A stretch of DNA of 64,000 nt from Algimonas arctica. GTDB lineage: Bacteria > Pseudomonadota > Alphaproteobacteria > Caulobacterales > Maricaulaceae. The stretch is from assembly GCF_014652695.1 (NCBI RefSeq), contig NZ_BMZH01000013.1, forward strand, positions 1 through 64,000, given 5' to 3'. The notes beneath the pieces were generated by a model. That model ran no database searches, was not told where the DNA came from, and saw only the letters and a list, made by a program, of their open reading frames with translations. Below are positions 57,303-64,000 of this stretch, piece after piece (positions within the stretch are counted from its first letter, which is position 1; the number at the start of each line of letters is the position of its first letter). The translations under genes were made by a program, and so were the position numbers.

Positions 57303-58598
57303 ATGTCTCTTGCAAGGCTGTTTGCTTTTTGGGTGGGCCTCGCTAGCTTATCGGCCTGCTCAACGACCTATTATCTGCCAAAGCCCCCTAATATTTACAC
57401 GGCCGACGCCCCTTACCCGCATTCGGCCATTCAAGCGGACCGTCAATCCGCTGAAAACACAATTATCTATGTTACAGACCGAACACCGATCACAGACGAC
57501 GGTCAGGTGGACTTTGGATCCGAACGCTCCGGGATACTCCGATTTGGAACGGCCAATATTACGATAGGCAAGAATAAAAGCTGGGGTAATCTGGTTGATG
57601 CAGCCCGGTCTGATGTCCCGAGGATAAAGCTTGAAGCGGACCTGTCCTCGGTCACACCGAAAGGGTCGTTCCCCGAAACGCCGATGAAGTTTTCATTTGT
57701 CGATGGGGTTATTAGCCTAGACCCTGACGCAGTTACCGACCTATCGCACTCCCGAAACGTGCTGACTGCGCTCATCCGCGAGCAGATGAAAACGTCGCAA
57801 AATCGAGACGTCATCGTGTTCATACACGGCTATAATACGTCCTTTGACGAAGCCCTCTTCGCCCTCAATGATATCCACCATTATAGCGGGCGCTACGGTG
57901 TGCCTATCGCCTATACATGGCCTTCGGTTGACGGGAATATATTTGGATATTTTCGCGATCAAGGATCAGCGGACTACACGGTCTATCACCTAAAACAGTT
58001 CTTGCGTACCCTTATGGAAATGCCGGACCTCAGAAAAATACATGTCATCGCCCATAGTCTCGGCACCCAGACAACCACATCCGCTTTACGAGAACTTCTG
58101 ATTGAGGCCCGGGCAGCGGGTCATAATCCCCTCAAAACGTTTAAGATCGAAAACCTAATTATGGCTGCCCCCGATCTGGACTATGGCATCGTCACGCAGC
58201 GGCTTGTCGCAGAGCAATTTGGAACCGCCTTTGGGCGAATTACTGTTTATACAAACGCCAGCGATCGCGCCTTAAGCGTGTCCAATATATTACATAGCGG
58301 CATCCGCTTTGGGAAATTACTGCCCGGGCAGGAAGAAACGCGCGAGAAAGACATTTTTGAAAGCGTGGAAAATGTGAATTTCATTACGGTGAAAGGTGGC
58401 TCCGGTGGTTTTTTCAATCACGGCTATTTCACTAAAAACCCGGCTACTCTGTCGGATATTATCACGCTCATCACCAACCCCAGCGATCCCGGAACGCCGG
58501 CGCGGCCTCTAAAGCAGCGCGATGGGAATTTTTGGGAAATGGACGCTGACTATCTCAAAATTTCGATGTCACCAACCGCATGGCTTGGCCCCGCGTGA
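57303..58598 (+). CDS. Alpha/beta-hydrolase lipoprotein (DUF900 family)
   Basis: Lipoprotein of 431 residues from the ATG at 57303, preceded by GGAGGAG. The lipobox SAC (Cys19) follows a short signal. The DUF900/COG4782 hydrolase fold is seen in IIYVTDRTP, VIVFIHGYNTSFDEALF, PIAYTWPSVDG and the nucleophile elbow IAHSLGTQTT. It is probably a periplasm-facing esterase; the substrate is unknown. It sits 1 nt after the previous stop. Confidence 0.85.
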   Translation: MSLARLFAFWVGLASLSACSTTYYLPKPPNIYTADAPYPHSAIQADRQSAENTIIYVTDRTPITDDGQVDFGSERSGILRFGTANITIGKNKSWGNLVDAARSDVPRIKLEADLSSVTPKGSFPETPMKFSFVDGVISLDPDAVTDLSHSRNVLTALIREQMKTSQNRDVIVFIHGYNTSFDEALFALNDIHHYSGRYGVPIAYTWPSVDGNIFGYFRDQGSADYTVYHLKQFLRTLMEMPDLRKIHVIAHSLGTQTTTSALRELLIEARAAGHNPLKTFKIENLIMAAPDLDYGIVTQRLVAEQFGTAFGRITVYTNASDRALSVSNILHSGIRFGKLLPGQEETREKDIFESVENVNFITVKGGSGGFFNHGYFTKNPATLSDIITLITNPSDPGTPARPLKQRDGNFWEMDADYLKISMSPTAWLGPA

Positions 58599-58634
58599 GC
58601 CTCAATCATAACGACCCATTGAAGGAGACATACT

Positions 58635-59846
58635 TTGCAGACCCGTGTTAAATTTGAATCGAAAAAAGGTTTTCACCTGTCCGGAATTTTGCATCAGCCT
58701 GATGTCATTGATGTACAGGCCTATGCAATTTTAGCCCATTGTTTTACCTGCACTAAAAGCCTCACGGCCGGGCAGAATATCGCGGAGACGTTGTCGTCAA
58801 ACGGTATCGCGACATTACGGTTTGATTTCACGGGTCTGGGCGCGAGCAAGGGACAGTTTGCCGAGACTAGCTTCAGCACCAATGTTGATGACTTACAAAG
58901 CGCGGCGGCGTTTCTCACCGACAATTACGCGGCGCCGCAAATCATGGTGGGGCACTCACTGGGCGGCACAGCCGTGTTGGCGGCTGCGGCAAACATAGGG
59001 ACCGTAAAGGCAGTCGCCACAATTGGATCGCCGGCGTCGCCTGACCACATTCTACATATGCTGGAAGATAGGCTGGACGACATAGCCAGTGCTGAAGAAA
59101 CGACCGTCACTTTGGCCGGACGTGAGTTTAAGTTTAAACAGTGCTTCGTTGATGATGTAAGAAACTATGAATTGGACATCGGAACATTAGGTAAGGCCAT
59201 CATGGTTTTACACGCCCCGTTTGATGATACCGTGCCGATTAGTGAGGCTACGAAAATATTCATCGCAGCCAAACATCCCAAAAGCTTTATGTCCCTCGAC
59301 AAAGCCGATCACTTATTATCGCGCGCTGAGGACTCTCTTTATGCTGGAGATGTTATCGCCTCATGGGCAAAACGGTTCATCGTCCTTGATGCAAACGCCA
59401 AAACATCAGACCCAGATGGCGGAGTCACAGTCACTGGCGAAACCTCAAACGGATTTTACAGTATTGTTCAGGCCGGTGTACACCGGTTTATCGCGGATGA
59501 ACCCCTTTCATATGGCGGAACCAATAAAGGACCAACGCCTTATGATTACCTTGGGGCTGCTTTGGGTGCCTGCACATCCATGACCCTGAACGGTTATGCT
59601 CGGCGTAAGACTATGACCGTCTCTCAAGTGTCTGTGAATGTATCTCATACCCGCATTCACGCAAAGGATTGCGACACATGCGAGACGTCGGACGGAAAGG
59701 TTGATCAGTTTACACGGGTGATTTCTATCATCGGGGATATCACCGATGCAGAACGAAAAAGGATGCTAGAAATCGCGGATAAGTGCCCGGTTCATCGCAC
59801 GCTGGAAAACGAAATTAGAATCGTCACGAAATTGAGCGCGTTATAA
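58635..59846 (+). CDS. Bifunctional alpha/beta hydrolase-OsmC protein
   Basis: Fusion protein of 403 residues, starting with TTG at 58635 behind a strong GAAGGAG 7 nt upstream. The N-terminal half (1-255) is a cytosolic alpha/beta hydrolase with nucleophile elbow GHSLGG (106-111). The C-terminal half (about 265-403) is OsmC-like, with the two peroxidatic cysteines in LGACTSMTLNGYA and DKCPVHRTLE. OsmC proteins reduce organic hydroperoxides with thiols. It is the last gene of the doxX operon, converging on the LysR gene. Confidence 0.92.
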   Translation: MQTRVKFESKKGFHLSGILHQPDVIDVQAYAILAHCFTCTKSLTAGQNIAETLSSNGIATLRFDFTGLGASKGQFAETSFSTNVDDLQSAAAFLTDNYAAPQIMVGHSLGGTAVLAAAANIGTVKAVATIGSPASPDHILHMLEDRLDDIASAEETTVTLAGREFKFKQCFVDDVRNYELDIGTLGKAIMVLHAPFDDTVPISEATKIFIAAKHPKSFMSLDKADHLLSRAEDSLYAGDVIASWAKRFIVLDANAKTSDPDGGVTVTGETSNGFYSIVQAGVHRFIADEPLSYGGTNKGPTPYDYLGAALGACTSMTLNGYARRKTMTVSQVSVNVSHTRIHAKDCDTCETSDGKVDQFTRVISIIGDITDAERKRMLEIADKCPVHRTLENEIRIVTKLSAL

Positions 59847-59859
59847 GCTCCCTGAAAAG

Positions 59860-60771
59860 CTACGCCCCAAAGGTGTTCGATGCGTCGCGCAGCAGGTTTC
59901 TCAACCAGCTTTGCGCGGGGTGATTGCCGAGGCGGGAATGCCAAACCATGTCAATACTTCTGACGCTAGGCGGAGTCGCCACCGGGCAAGTCGAGACGAA
60001 CATTCCGGATTTCTCCTCATAAACTTTAGCCACGCTGGCAGGGCATGTCAGAATAAGGTCCGTGGTCTCAAGGATGAGCGGCGCTGGCCCGTATGTCGGC
60101 ATCGCATAAGCGACATGGCGTGTATGCCCGCGGTCCGCGAGAGCTTCGTCCACCCAATTGCGGCGCTCCCCCATCGGGTTAACCAGCAAATGCCCGGCCG
60201 ACGAGTAGCGAGCCAGAGTCGGGCGCTGGCCGACCATTGGGTGTTCAGGCCGCATGACGCAGACCCAATTCTCGGCAAACAGGGGCTCGGAAACAAATCG
60301 CTCAGGCGTATCCGCCCAATTCAACAAAGCAATATCCGCTTTCTGAGTATCAAGATATTCGCCGATATGGCGGCTTGGCGTAATAATTTGCAAAACAACG
60401 CCGGGGGCTGTTTTCCGCATTCGTTCGAGCAATTTCGGAAATAAGGTAATCGTCGCGTAATCCGGCGTTGCAATCGTAAACGCGCGCTTTGACGTCGCCG
60501 GGTCAAAGGATGCCCCATCCAAGGCATTTTCAATCTCGCTGAGTGAGGTACTGATCGGCCCACTTAATTCCAACGCCCACGGCGTCGGCTTCATCCCGTC
60601 AGGGGCCCGTATGAACAGCTCATCTCCCAGACGGTCTCTCAGGCGCGTTAAGGCATTTGAGAAAGCGGGTTGGGACAGCCCAATTGACTGCGCAGCCCGC
60701 GTCACATGCCGCTCACGCATCAATGCGTCGAACACGACAAGCAGGTTGAGATCAAGCAAACGTAAATTCAT
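59860..60771 (-). CDS. LysR-family regulator, probable controller of the flanking operons
   Basis: LysR-type activator/repressor of 303 residues from the ATG at 60771. The winged helix reads LLDLNLLVVFDALMRERHVTRAAQSIGLSQPAFSNALTRLR; the ligand domain follows (about 90-300) with FTIATPDYATITLFPKLLERM. The subgroup resembles NodD/PcpR-like regulators. It is divergent from the SDR gene, and LysR-box copy 2 overlaps its start codon, implying autorepression. The effector is unknown. Confidence 0.9.
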   Translation of the reverse strand: MNLRLLDLNLLVVFDALMRERHVTRAAQSIGLSQPAFSNALTRLRDRLGDELFIRAPDGMKPTPWALELSGPISTSLSEIENALDGASFDPATSKRAFTIATPDYATITLFPKLLERMRKTAPGVVLQIITPSRHIGEYLDTQKADIALLNWADTPERFVSEPLFAENWVCVMRPEHPMVGQRPTLARYSSAGHLLVNPMGERRNWVDEALADRGHTRHVAYAMPTYGPAPLILETTDLILTCPASVAKVYEEKSGMFVSTCPVATPPSVRSIDMVWHSRLGNHPAQSWLRNLLRDASNTFGA

Positions 60772-60811
60772 GATATGAATATAGACTATTCCATCATTCA
60801 ATTTCAATATA
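60766..60811 (+). promoter_or_regulatory. LysR-type box, copy 2 (LysR/SDR intergenic)
   Basis: ATTCA-N5-TGAAT and AATA-TAGAC-TATT dyads followed by CCATCATTCAATTTCAA. It matches copy 1 (53969-54014) at 38 of 46 positions, 31 of 36 in the right part. The CAT of the LysR start (60769-60771) lies inside it. It ends 65 nt before the SDR ATG at 60877. Confidence 0.75.
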
Positions 60812-60876
60812 CCTTTTTAGCGGCATATAAGTCATGTTGATTGGAGCGCACGTCTCCACAAATGAGAGGCTTATCC

Positions 60877-61626
60877 ATGCGAAGGCTTTCCGGAAAGACA
60901 GCTGTCATCACGGGCGGCAATAGCGGCATCGGCCTTTGCACCGCAAAGACCTTCATTGATGAAGGTGCCCGCGTGTTTATTTTCGGCCGCAACGCAGAGA
61001 AATTAGCGCGGGCCAAAGAAACGTTGGGAAAAGATATTTTTACGATCCAAGGCGATGTTACCCGCGCTGATGACCTCGCGCGTCTCGCTGATACCGTAAA
61101 GGCCGGATCGGGTAAGGTCGATATTTTGTTCGTCAATGCGGGCGTCGCCGAATTTATGCCGCTGACAGTCGCTGACGAGACGCATTTTGATAGGTTATTC
61201 GACACCAATGTTCGCGGTGCTTATTTCACTATTAAAGCGCTGGAACCGCGCCTGAATGACGGCGCTTCCATCATTCTGACAACCTCTGCTGCCAATAATA
61301 TGGGGCTGACGGGATCAAGTGTCTATGCCGCATCAAAAGCGGCCTTGCGCTCTTTTGCAAAAACCTTGTCTGCTGAATTCATCGATCGCAAGATCCGCGT
61401 CAATGCGATTAGCCCCGGCCCGATAGATACCCCCCTATACAGCCGCATGGGCATGACAGAAGACGAACAGACTGACGCCGGAAAAGCTATTCTCGCGCGT
61501 GTTCCAGTTGGCCGCATGGGCCTACCCTCAGAAATTGCGAAATCCGTTCTGTTTTTAGCGTCAGACGACAGCAGCTATATGGCTGGATCCGAGATCATCG
61601 TCGATGGCGGCATGAGTCAGATATAA
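60877..61626 (+). CDS. Short-chain dehydrogenase/reductase
   Basis: Classical SDR oxidoreductase of 249 residues from the ATG at 60877, preceded by AGAGG. NADP-type cofactor motif TGGNSGIG (12-19), VNAG motif, catalytic Ser with YAASK (Tyr-x-x-x-Lys), and the C-terminal AGSEIIVDGGMSQ. It probably reduces a carbonyl or quinone. It is the first gene facing the LysR regulator, a typical LysR target arrangement. Upstream in-frame starts (60841, 60862) are possible but lack a ribosome-binding site. Confidence 0.9.
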   Translation: MRRLSGKTAVITGGNSGIGLCTAKTFIDEGARVFIFGRNAEKLARAKETLGKDIFTIQGDVTRADDLARLADTVKAGSGKVDILFVNAGVAEFMPLTVADETHFDRLFDTNVRGAYFTIKALEPRLNDGASIILTTSAANNMGLTGSSVYAASKAALRSFAKTLSAEFIDRKIRVNAISPGPIDTPLYSRMGMTEDEQTDAGKAILARVPVGRMGLPSEIAKSVLFLASDDSSYMAGSEIIVDGGMSQI

Positions 61627-61711
61627 CCCACCTCCGGCTGCAGCGCCCATTCCTCCCCTCTCAGCACTGTCGCCACCCCTGACTAATATACAATCTCAAA
61701 AGGAAAACGAG

Positions 61712-62266
61712 ATGACTAACTTTACGCTACACACCGAAGAAACAGCTCCCGAAGGTAGCAAGGCGCTGCTCGCTAAGTCAAAATCCGCTTACGGCATGAT
61801 CCCTGGCCTGCATGCCGTCATGGCTGAAGCGCCCGGTCTGCTTGAAGCCTACAAAACAGTGGGCGACTTGTTCGTAAACTCTAGCTTTGACAAAGACGAA
61901 ATCACTGTTGTTTGGCAGACCATTAATGTTGAAAATGCCTGCCACTATTGCGTTCCCGCGCATACTGGCATTGCCCAGACCATGAGGGTGGACGACGCGA
62001 TCACAAACGCATTGCGAGACAAAACGCCGCTGCCGACTGCGCATCTGGAAGCCCTTCGTGACTTTACACTCAGCGTAATGCGGGATCGCGGCAATGTTGA
62101 GGACGCCAAAGTACAAGCGTTTCTAAGAGCTGGTTACACGAAACAGAATGTTCTCGAAGTCGTTCTTGGCTACGCTCAGAAAATCATGTCGAACTACACA
62201 AACCATTTGGCAAAAACGCCTGTCGATAAGGGGTTCCAAAAGTATGAATGGCAAGGCGCTGCTTAA
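61712..62266 (+). CDS. Carboxymuconolactone decarboxylase/AhpD-like protein
   Basis: Helical protein of 184 residues in the AhpD/CMD superfamily. The redox motif ENACHYCVPAH supplies CxxC at Cys77/Cys80 and His84, as in AhpD-like peroxidase-related proteins that act on peroxides or as thiol reductants. It is 85 nt after the SDR gene on the same strand; AAAAGGAAA before the ATG is a plausible ribosome-binding site. It joins OsmC and DoxX as a further thiol-redox element of this region. Confidence 0.88.
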   Translation: MTNFTLHTEETAPEGSKALLAKSKSAYGMIPGLHAVMAEAPGLLEAYKTVGDLFVNSSFDKDEITVVWQTINVENACHYCVPAHTGIAQTMRVDDAITNALRDKTPLPTAHLEALRDFTLSVMRDRGNVEDAKVQAFLRAGYTKQNVLEVVLGYAQKIMSNYTNHLAKTPVDKGFQKYEWQGAA

Positions 62267-62423
62267 TTTTTCCTGAGATTTGAGCGACTTTAGGGTGGCG
62301 CACTTCATCCCGCGCGCCGCCCACTTTTTAGTTTTACAGGCCCAGAGTAAAAGGCTGTCGTTTTGGACGGTCTGCAACACAGGCGGATTACGCGTCACGC
62401 ATCGCTTGGAACTGAGCCCGGTT
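62267..62423. other. Noncoding flank of the IS remnant
   Basis: Between the AhpD-like stop and the transposase remnant there is no gene or clear terminator. From about 62936 to 63107, to the right of the remnant, is a second noncoding stretch that should carry the MacA-like gene's promoter; its ribosome-binding site is probably AAGG just before the ATG. Confidence 0.4.
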
Positions 62424-62935
62424 TTAGTGATGTCTCTGATGATTGAATTGTTTGTAGATCGAGGCGTGAGTTGAAGTGAATTTCTGTCGCATAGCCAGTC
62501 TGTTAAAACGCGTCATTGCGCGTTCTCGTCGTTAGACCGGACAATAGGAATCCTCCGCTCGGTTATAGGAATATTGCTCTGTGATCTGCCTATCTAGGTT
62601 ACCGATAATACGCATGGCTGCGCCGTAGGATCGCAGCGGATCTGTGACGATGGCACCGGCGGATCAAGCGTTTCATGGCTTTGTTCAAGAACCATCGTTT
62701 CGCCAATTTATCACGCGTCTTGGCGACAAGTACACCAGCACTTCACCTTATGGTCGGCGGCCCACCACAGATATTGCTTCATGCCATTGATCTTTACGAA
62801 CTCCTTATCGAGCGAGCTACTTCCATTGTTTGCTGGCGTAGATGACCCAACCGTCTTGATCGGATCTGCTTCGCAAAGACCGGTCCGAAACGGTCGTACC
62901 TCTGACAATGTCTGGGTAACAGTTCAAAGATACAT
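62424..62935 (-). pseudogene. Decayed IS6-family transposase
   Basis: Reading leftward across frames, fragments match IS6/IS26-type DDE transposases in order: RFGPVFAKQIRSRR (about 62890-62849), DKEFVKINGMKQYLWWAADHK, then in a shifted frame AGVLVAKTRDKLAKRWFLNKAMKR, next AIVTDPLRSYGAAMRIIGNLDRQ with NRAEDSY, and after a stop RRERAMTRFNRLAMRQKFTSTHASIYKQFN to the TAA at 62426. At least three frame changes and internal stops make it nonfunctional. Terminal inverted repeats were not found, and the exact 5' limit is uncertain. Confidence 0.82.
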
Positions 62936-63107
62936 TTTTAAACCAACAGCCCCCTTCTTCGAGAACGAAATTCAAAATCTAGTGGCCATCACCATCATTA
63001 AAATTTGACCATGAATTATATACTGGCGAAGGATTTCGTCGGGAGAAACGTTTGTGACTGTGAGACGTGTTTTGTCGATCAAACACCGGAAAATTTTAAG
63101 GTCAAAA

Positions 63108-64000
63108 ATGTCAAAGAAGTACTATCTCATTACAGGCGCGGTCATTGCTGTTGCTCTGGTCGGGGCGGTATTGGTCAGACCAGATCCATCCTCAGGAGTC
63201 GGTGCCTTTGACATTGAAACGGCCACGGTCGAGATAGGGGAAGTCGCTCAAATTGTCTCCGCGTCTGGGGCTGTGCGCGCGTTGACGACTGTTGAGGTTG
63301 GGTCACAAGTTTCGGGTCAGATCACGGAGTTGAATGCCGACTTTAATTCGGAGGTCAAAGCGGGCGACATCATCGCACGGATTGATCCCCAAACATTTGA
63401 AAGCCGGGTCGAATCTGCCAAAGCTGACGTCCAAAGCGCTCAAGCAAATCTCGCAGTCCAGAAAGCCAACATTGTCAGTGCCGAGGCCAACCTCGCGCAA
63501 GCTGAACGGGACTTCGCGCGCCAAGAAGCCCTCTATGCGGCGGATGCTGTGGCGCGCTCCACCCTAGAAGACAACGAACGCGCCTTGGCGGTTGCACGGG
63601 CGAACCTTGATGTGTCCCGCGCTCAGCTTCGGACAGGAAATGCGTCTTTGTCACAACGAAATGCTGCTTTGAAGTCTACTCAAGTTGATCTTGAACGCAC
63701 CATCATTCGCTCGCCGATAGATGGGGTTGTGATATCCAGAAATGTTGATGTCGGGCAGACTGTGGCAGCCAGCTTTTCGGCGCCCGTGCTGTTCACGATC
63801 GCCCAAAACCTTGAAGACATCCGTATTGATGCGGCCGTCGTCGAATCGGATATTGGCGGCATTAATGCCGGAGACACAGCCGAATTCAACGTCGATGCCT
63901 ATCCTGATCAAACCTTCCGAGGCGTGGTCGAACAGGTTAGGCTTGCCTCTGAAACATTGCAAAATGTCGTCACTTACACCGTTGTGATTGAGGCCCGAAA
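63108..64000 (+). CDS. MacA-like RND/ABC periplasmic adaptor, truncated by window end
   Basis: N-terminal 297 residues of a membrane-fusion protein, open to the end of the window. A single N-terminal anchor helix (about 5-24) is followed by EVGSQVSGQITELNADFNSEVKAGDIIARID (first lipoyl half), a long coiled hairpin (about 95-190, AQANLAVQKANIVSAEANLAQAERDFARQEALY), the second lipoyl half (DLERTIIRSPIDGVVISRNVDVGQTV) and the start of the beta-barrel. Order and hairpin length fit MacA, whose partner is the ABC exporter MacB. The partner gene would lie beyond 64000. Confidence 0.88.
   Translation, partial: MSKKYYLITGAVIAVALVGAVLVRPDPSSGVGAFDIETATVEIGEVAQIVSASGAVRALTTVEVGSQVSGQITELNADFNSEVKAGDIIARIDPQTFESRVESAKADVQSAQANLAVQKANIVSAEANLAQAERDFARQEALYAADAVARSTLEDNERALAVARANLDVSRAQLRTGNASLSQRNAALKSTQVDLERTIIRSPIDGVVISRNVDVGQTVAASFSAPVLFTIAQNLEDIRIDAAVVESDIGGINAGDTAEFNVDAYPDQTFRGVVEQVRLASETLQNVVTYTVVIEAR

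Noticed and set aside
1-64000. CRISPR arrays, prophage and toxin-antitoxin pairs
   Set aside because: No regularly spaced repeats, phage structural genes or paired small toxin-like genes were seen on either strand.

Overview
The window looks like a stretch of chromosome from a Gram-negative alphaproteobacterium with moderately GC-rich DNA. The gene families (4-TM FtsK, UbiH-type hydroxylase, PilZ, HutF/HutG-type histidine breakdown, TonB receptor plus PepSY reductase, MexAB-OprM-like pump) and the rpsL-rpsG-fusA-tuf order fit a marine Caulobacterales/Hyphomonadaceae-type organism. The genus is a guess. Most of the window is ordinary chromosome. No CRISPR array, prophage, rRNA or convincing tRNA was seen.

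Layout. 1-3474 (-): str operon (rpsL, rpsG, fusA, start of tuf) with a good sigma-70 promoter. 3579-12257: M19 dipeptidase, tyrosine recombinase, HD hydrolase, lysoplasmalogenase, two orphan proteins, a guanidine-II riboswitch in front of an SMR guanidinium exporter, and ftsK. 12380-18212: ubiH-like gene, recF, dnaN, DUF2147 protein, rho and its terminator. 18213-21303 (-): valine catabolism genes (isobutyryl-CoA dehydrogenase, 3-hydroxyisobutyryl-CoA hydrolase, 3-hydroxyisobutyrate dehydrogenase). 21470-27284: proline-repeat secreted protein, second acyl-CoA dehydrogenase, purT, glpD, DUF2383 protein.

27353-32063 (-) holds nhaA, an APC permease fused to EIIA-like and RCK_C domains, an SbtA-type bicarbonate permease and an SbtB-type PII-like protein. 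Divergent from it is an OxyR-like LysR regulator with no cysteine at all, preceded by an OxyR-type box. 33630-36693: PilZ protein, rimK and an aspartoacylase-like hydrolase. 36755-44100: complete five-step histidine utilization cluster (hutC-hutF on -, hutI-hutH-hutG-hutU on +), with overlapping divergent promoters around a 16-bp dyad. 44137-49948 (-): tripartite RND efflux pump. 50515-53884: TonB receptor and PepSY reductase behind inverted Fur-like half-sites.

53969-62266 holds a candidate uncharacterised regulon. A 46-nt element, 38/46 identical in two copies about 6.8 kb apart, lies upstream of a six-gene operon (DoxX, FG-GAP/ASPIC protein, two membrane proteins, lipoprotein hydrolase, hydrolase-OsmC fusion). 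The other copy overlaps the start of a LysR gene that faces an SDR plus AhpD-like pair. After it come a decayed IS6-family transposase (62424-about 62935) and a MacA-like adaptor cut off by the window end.
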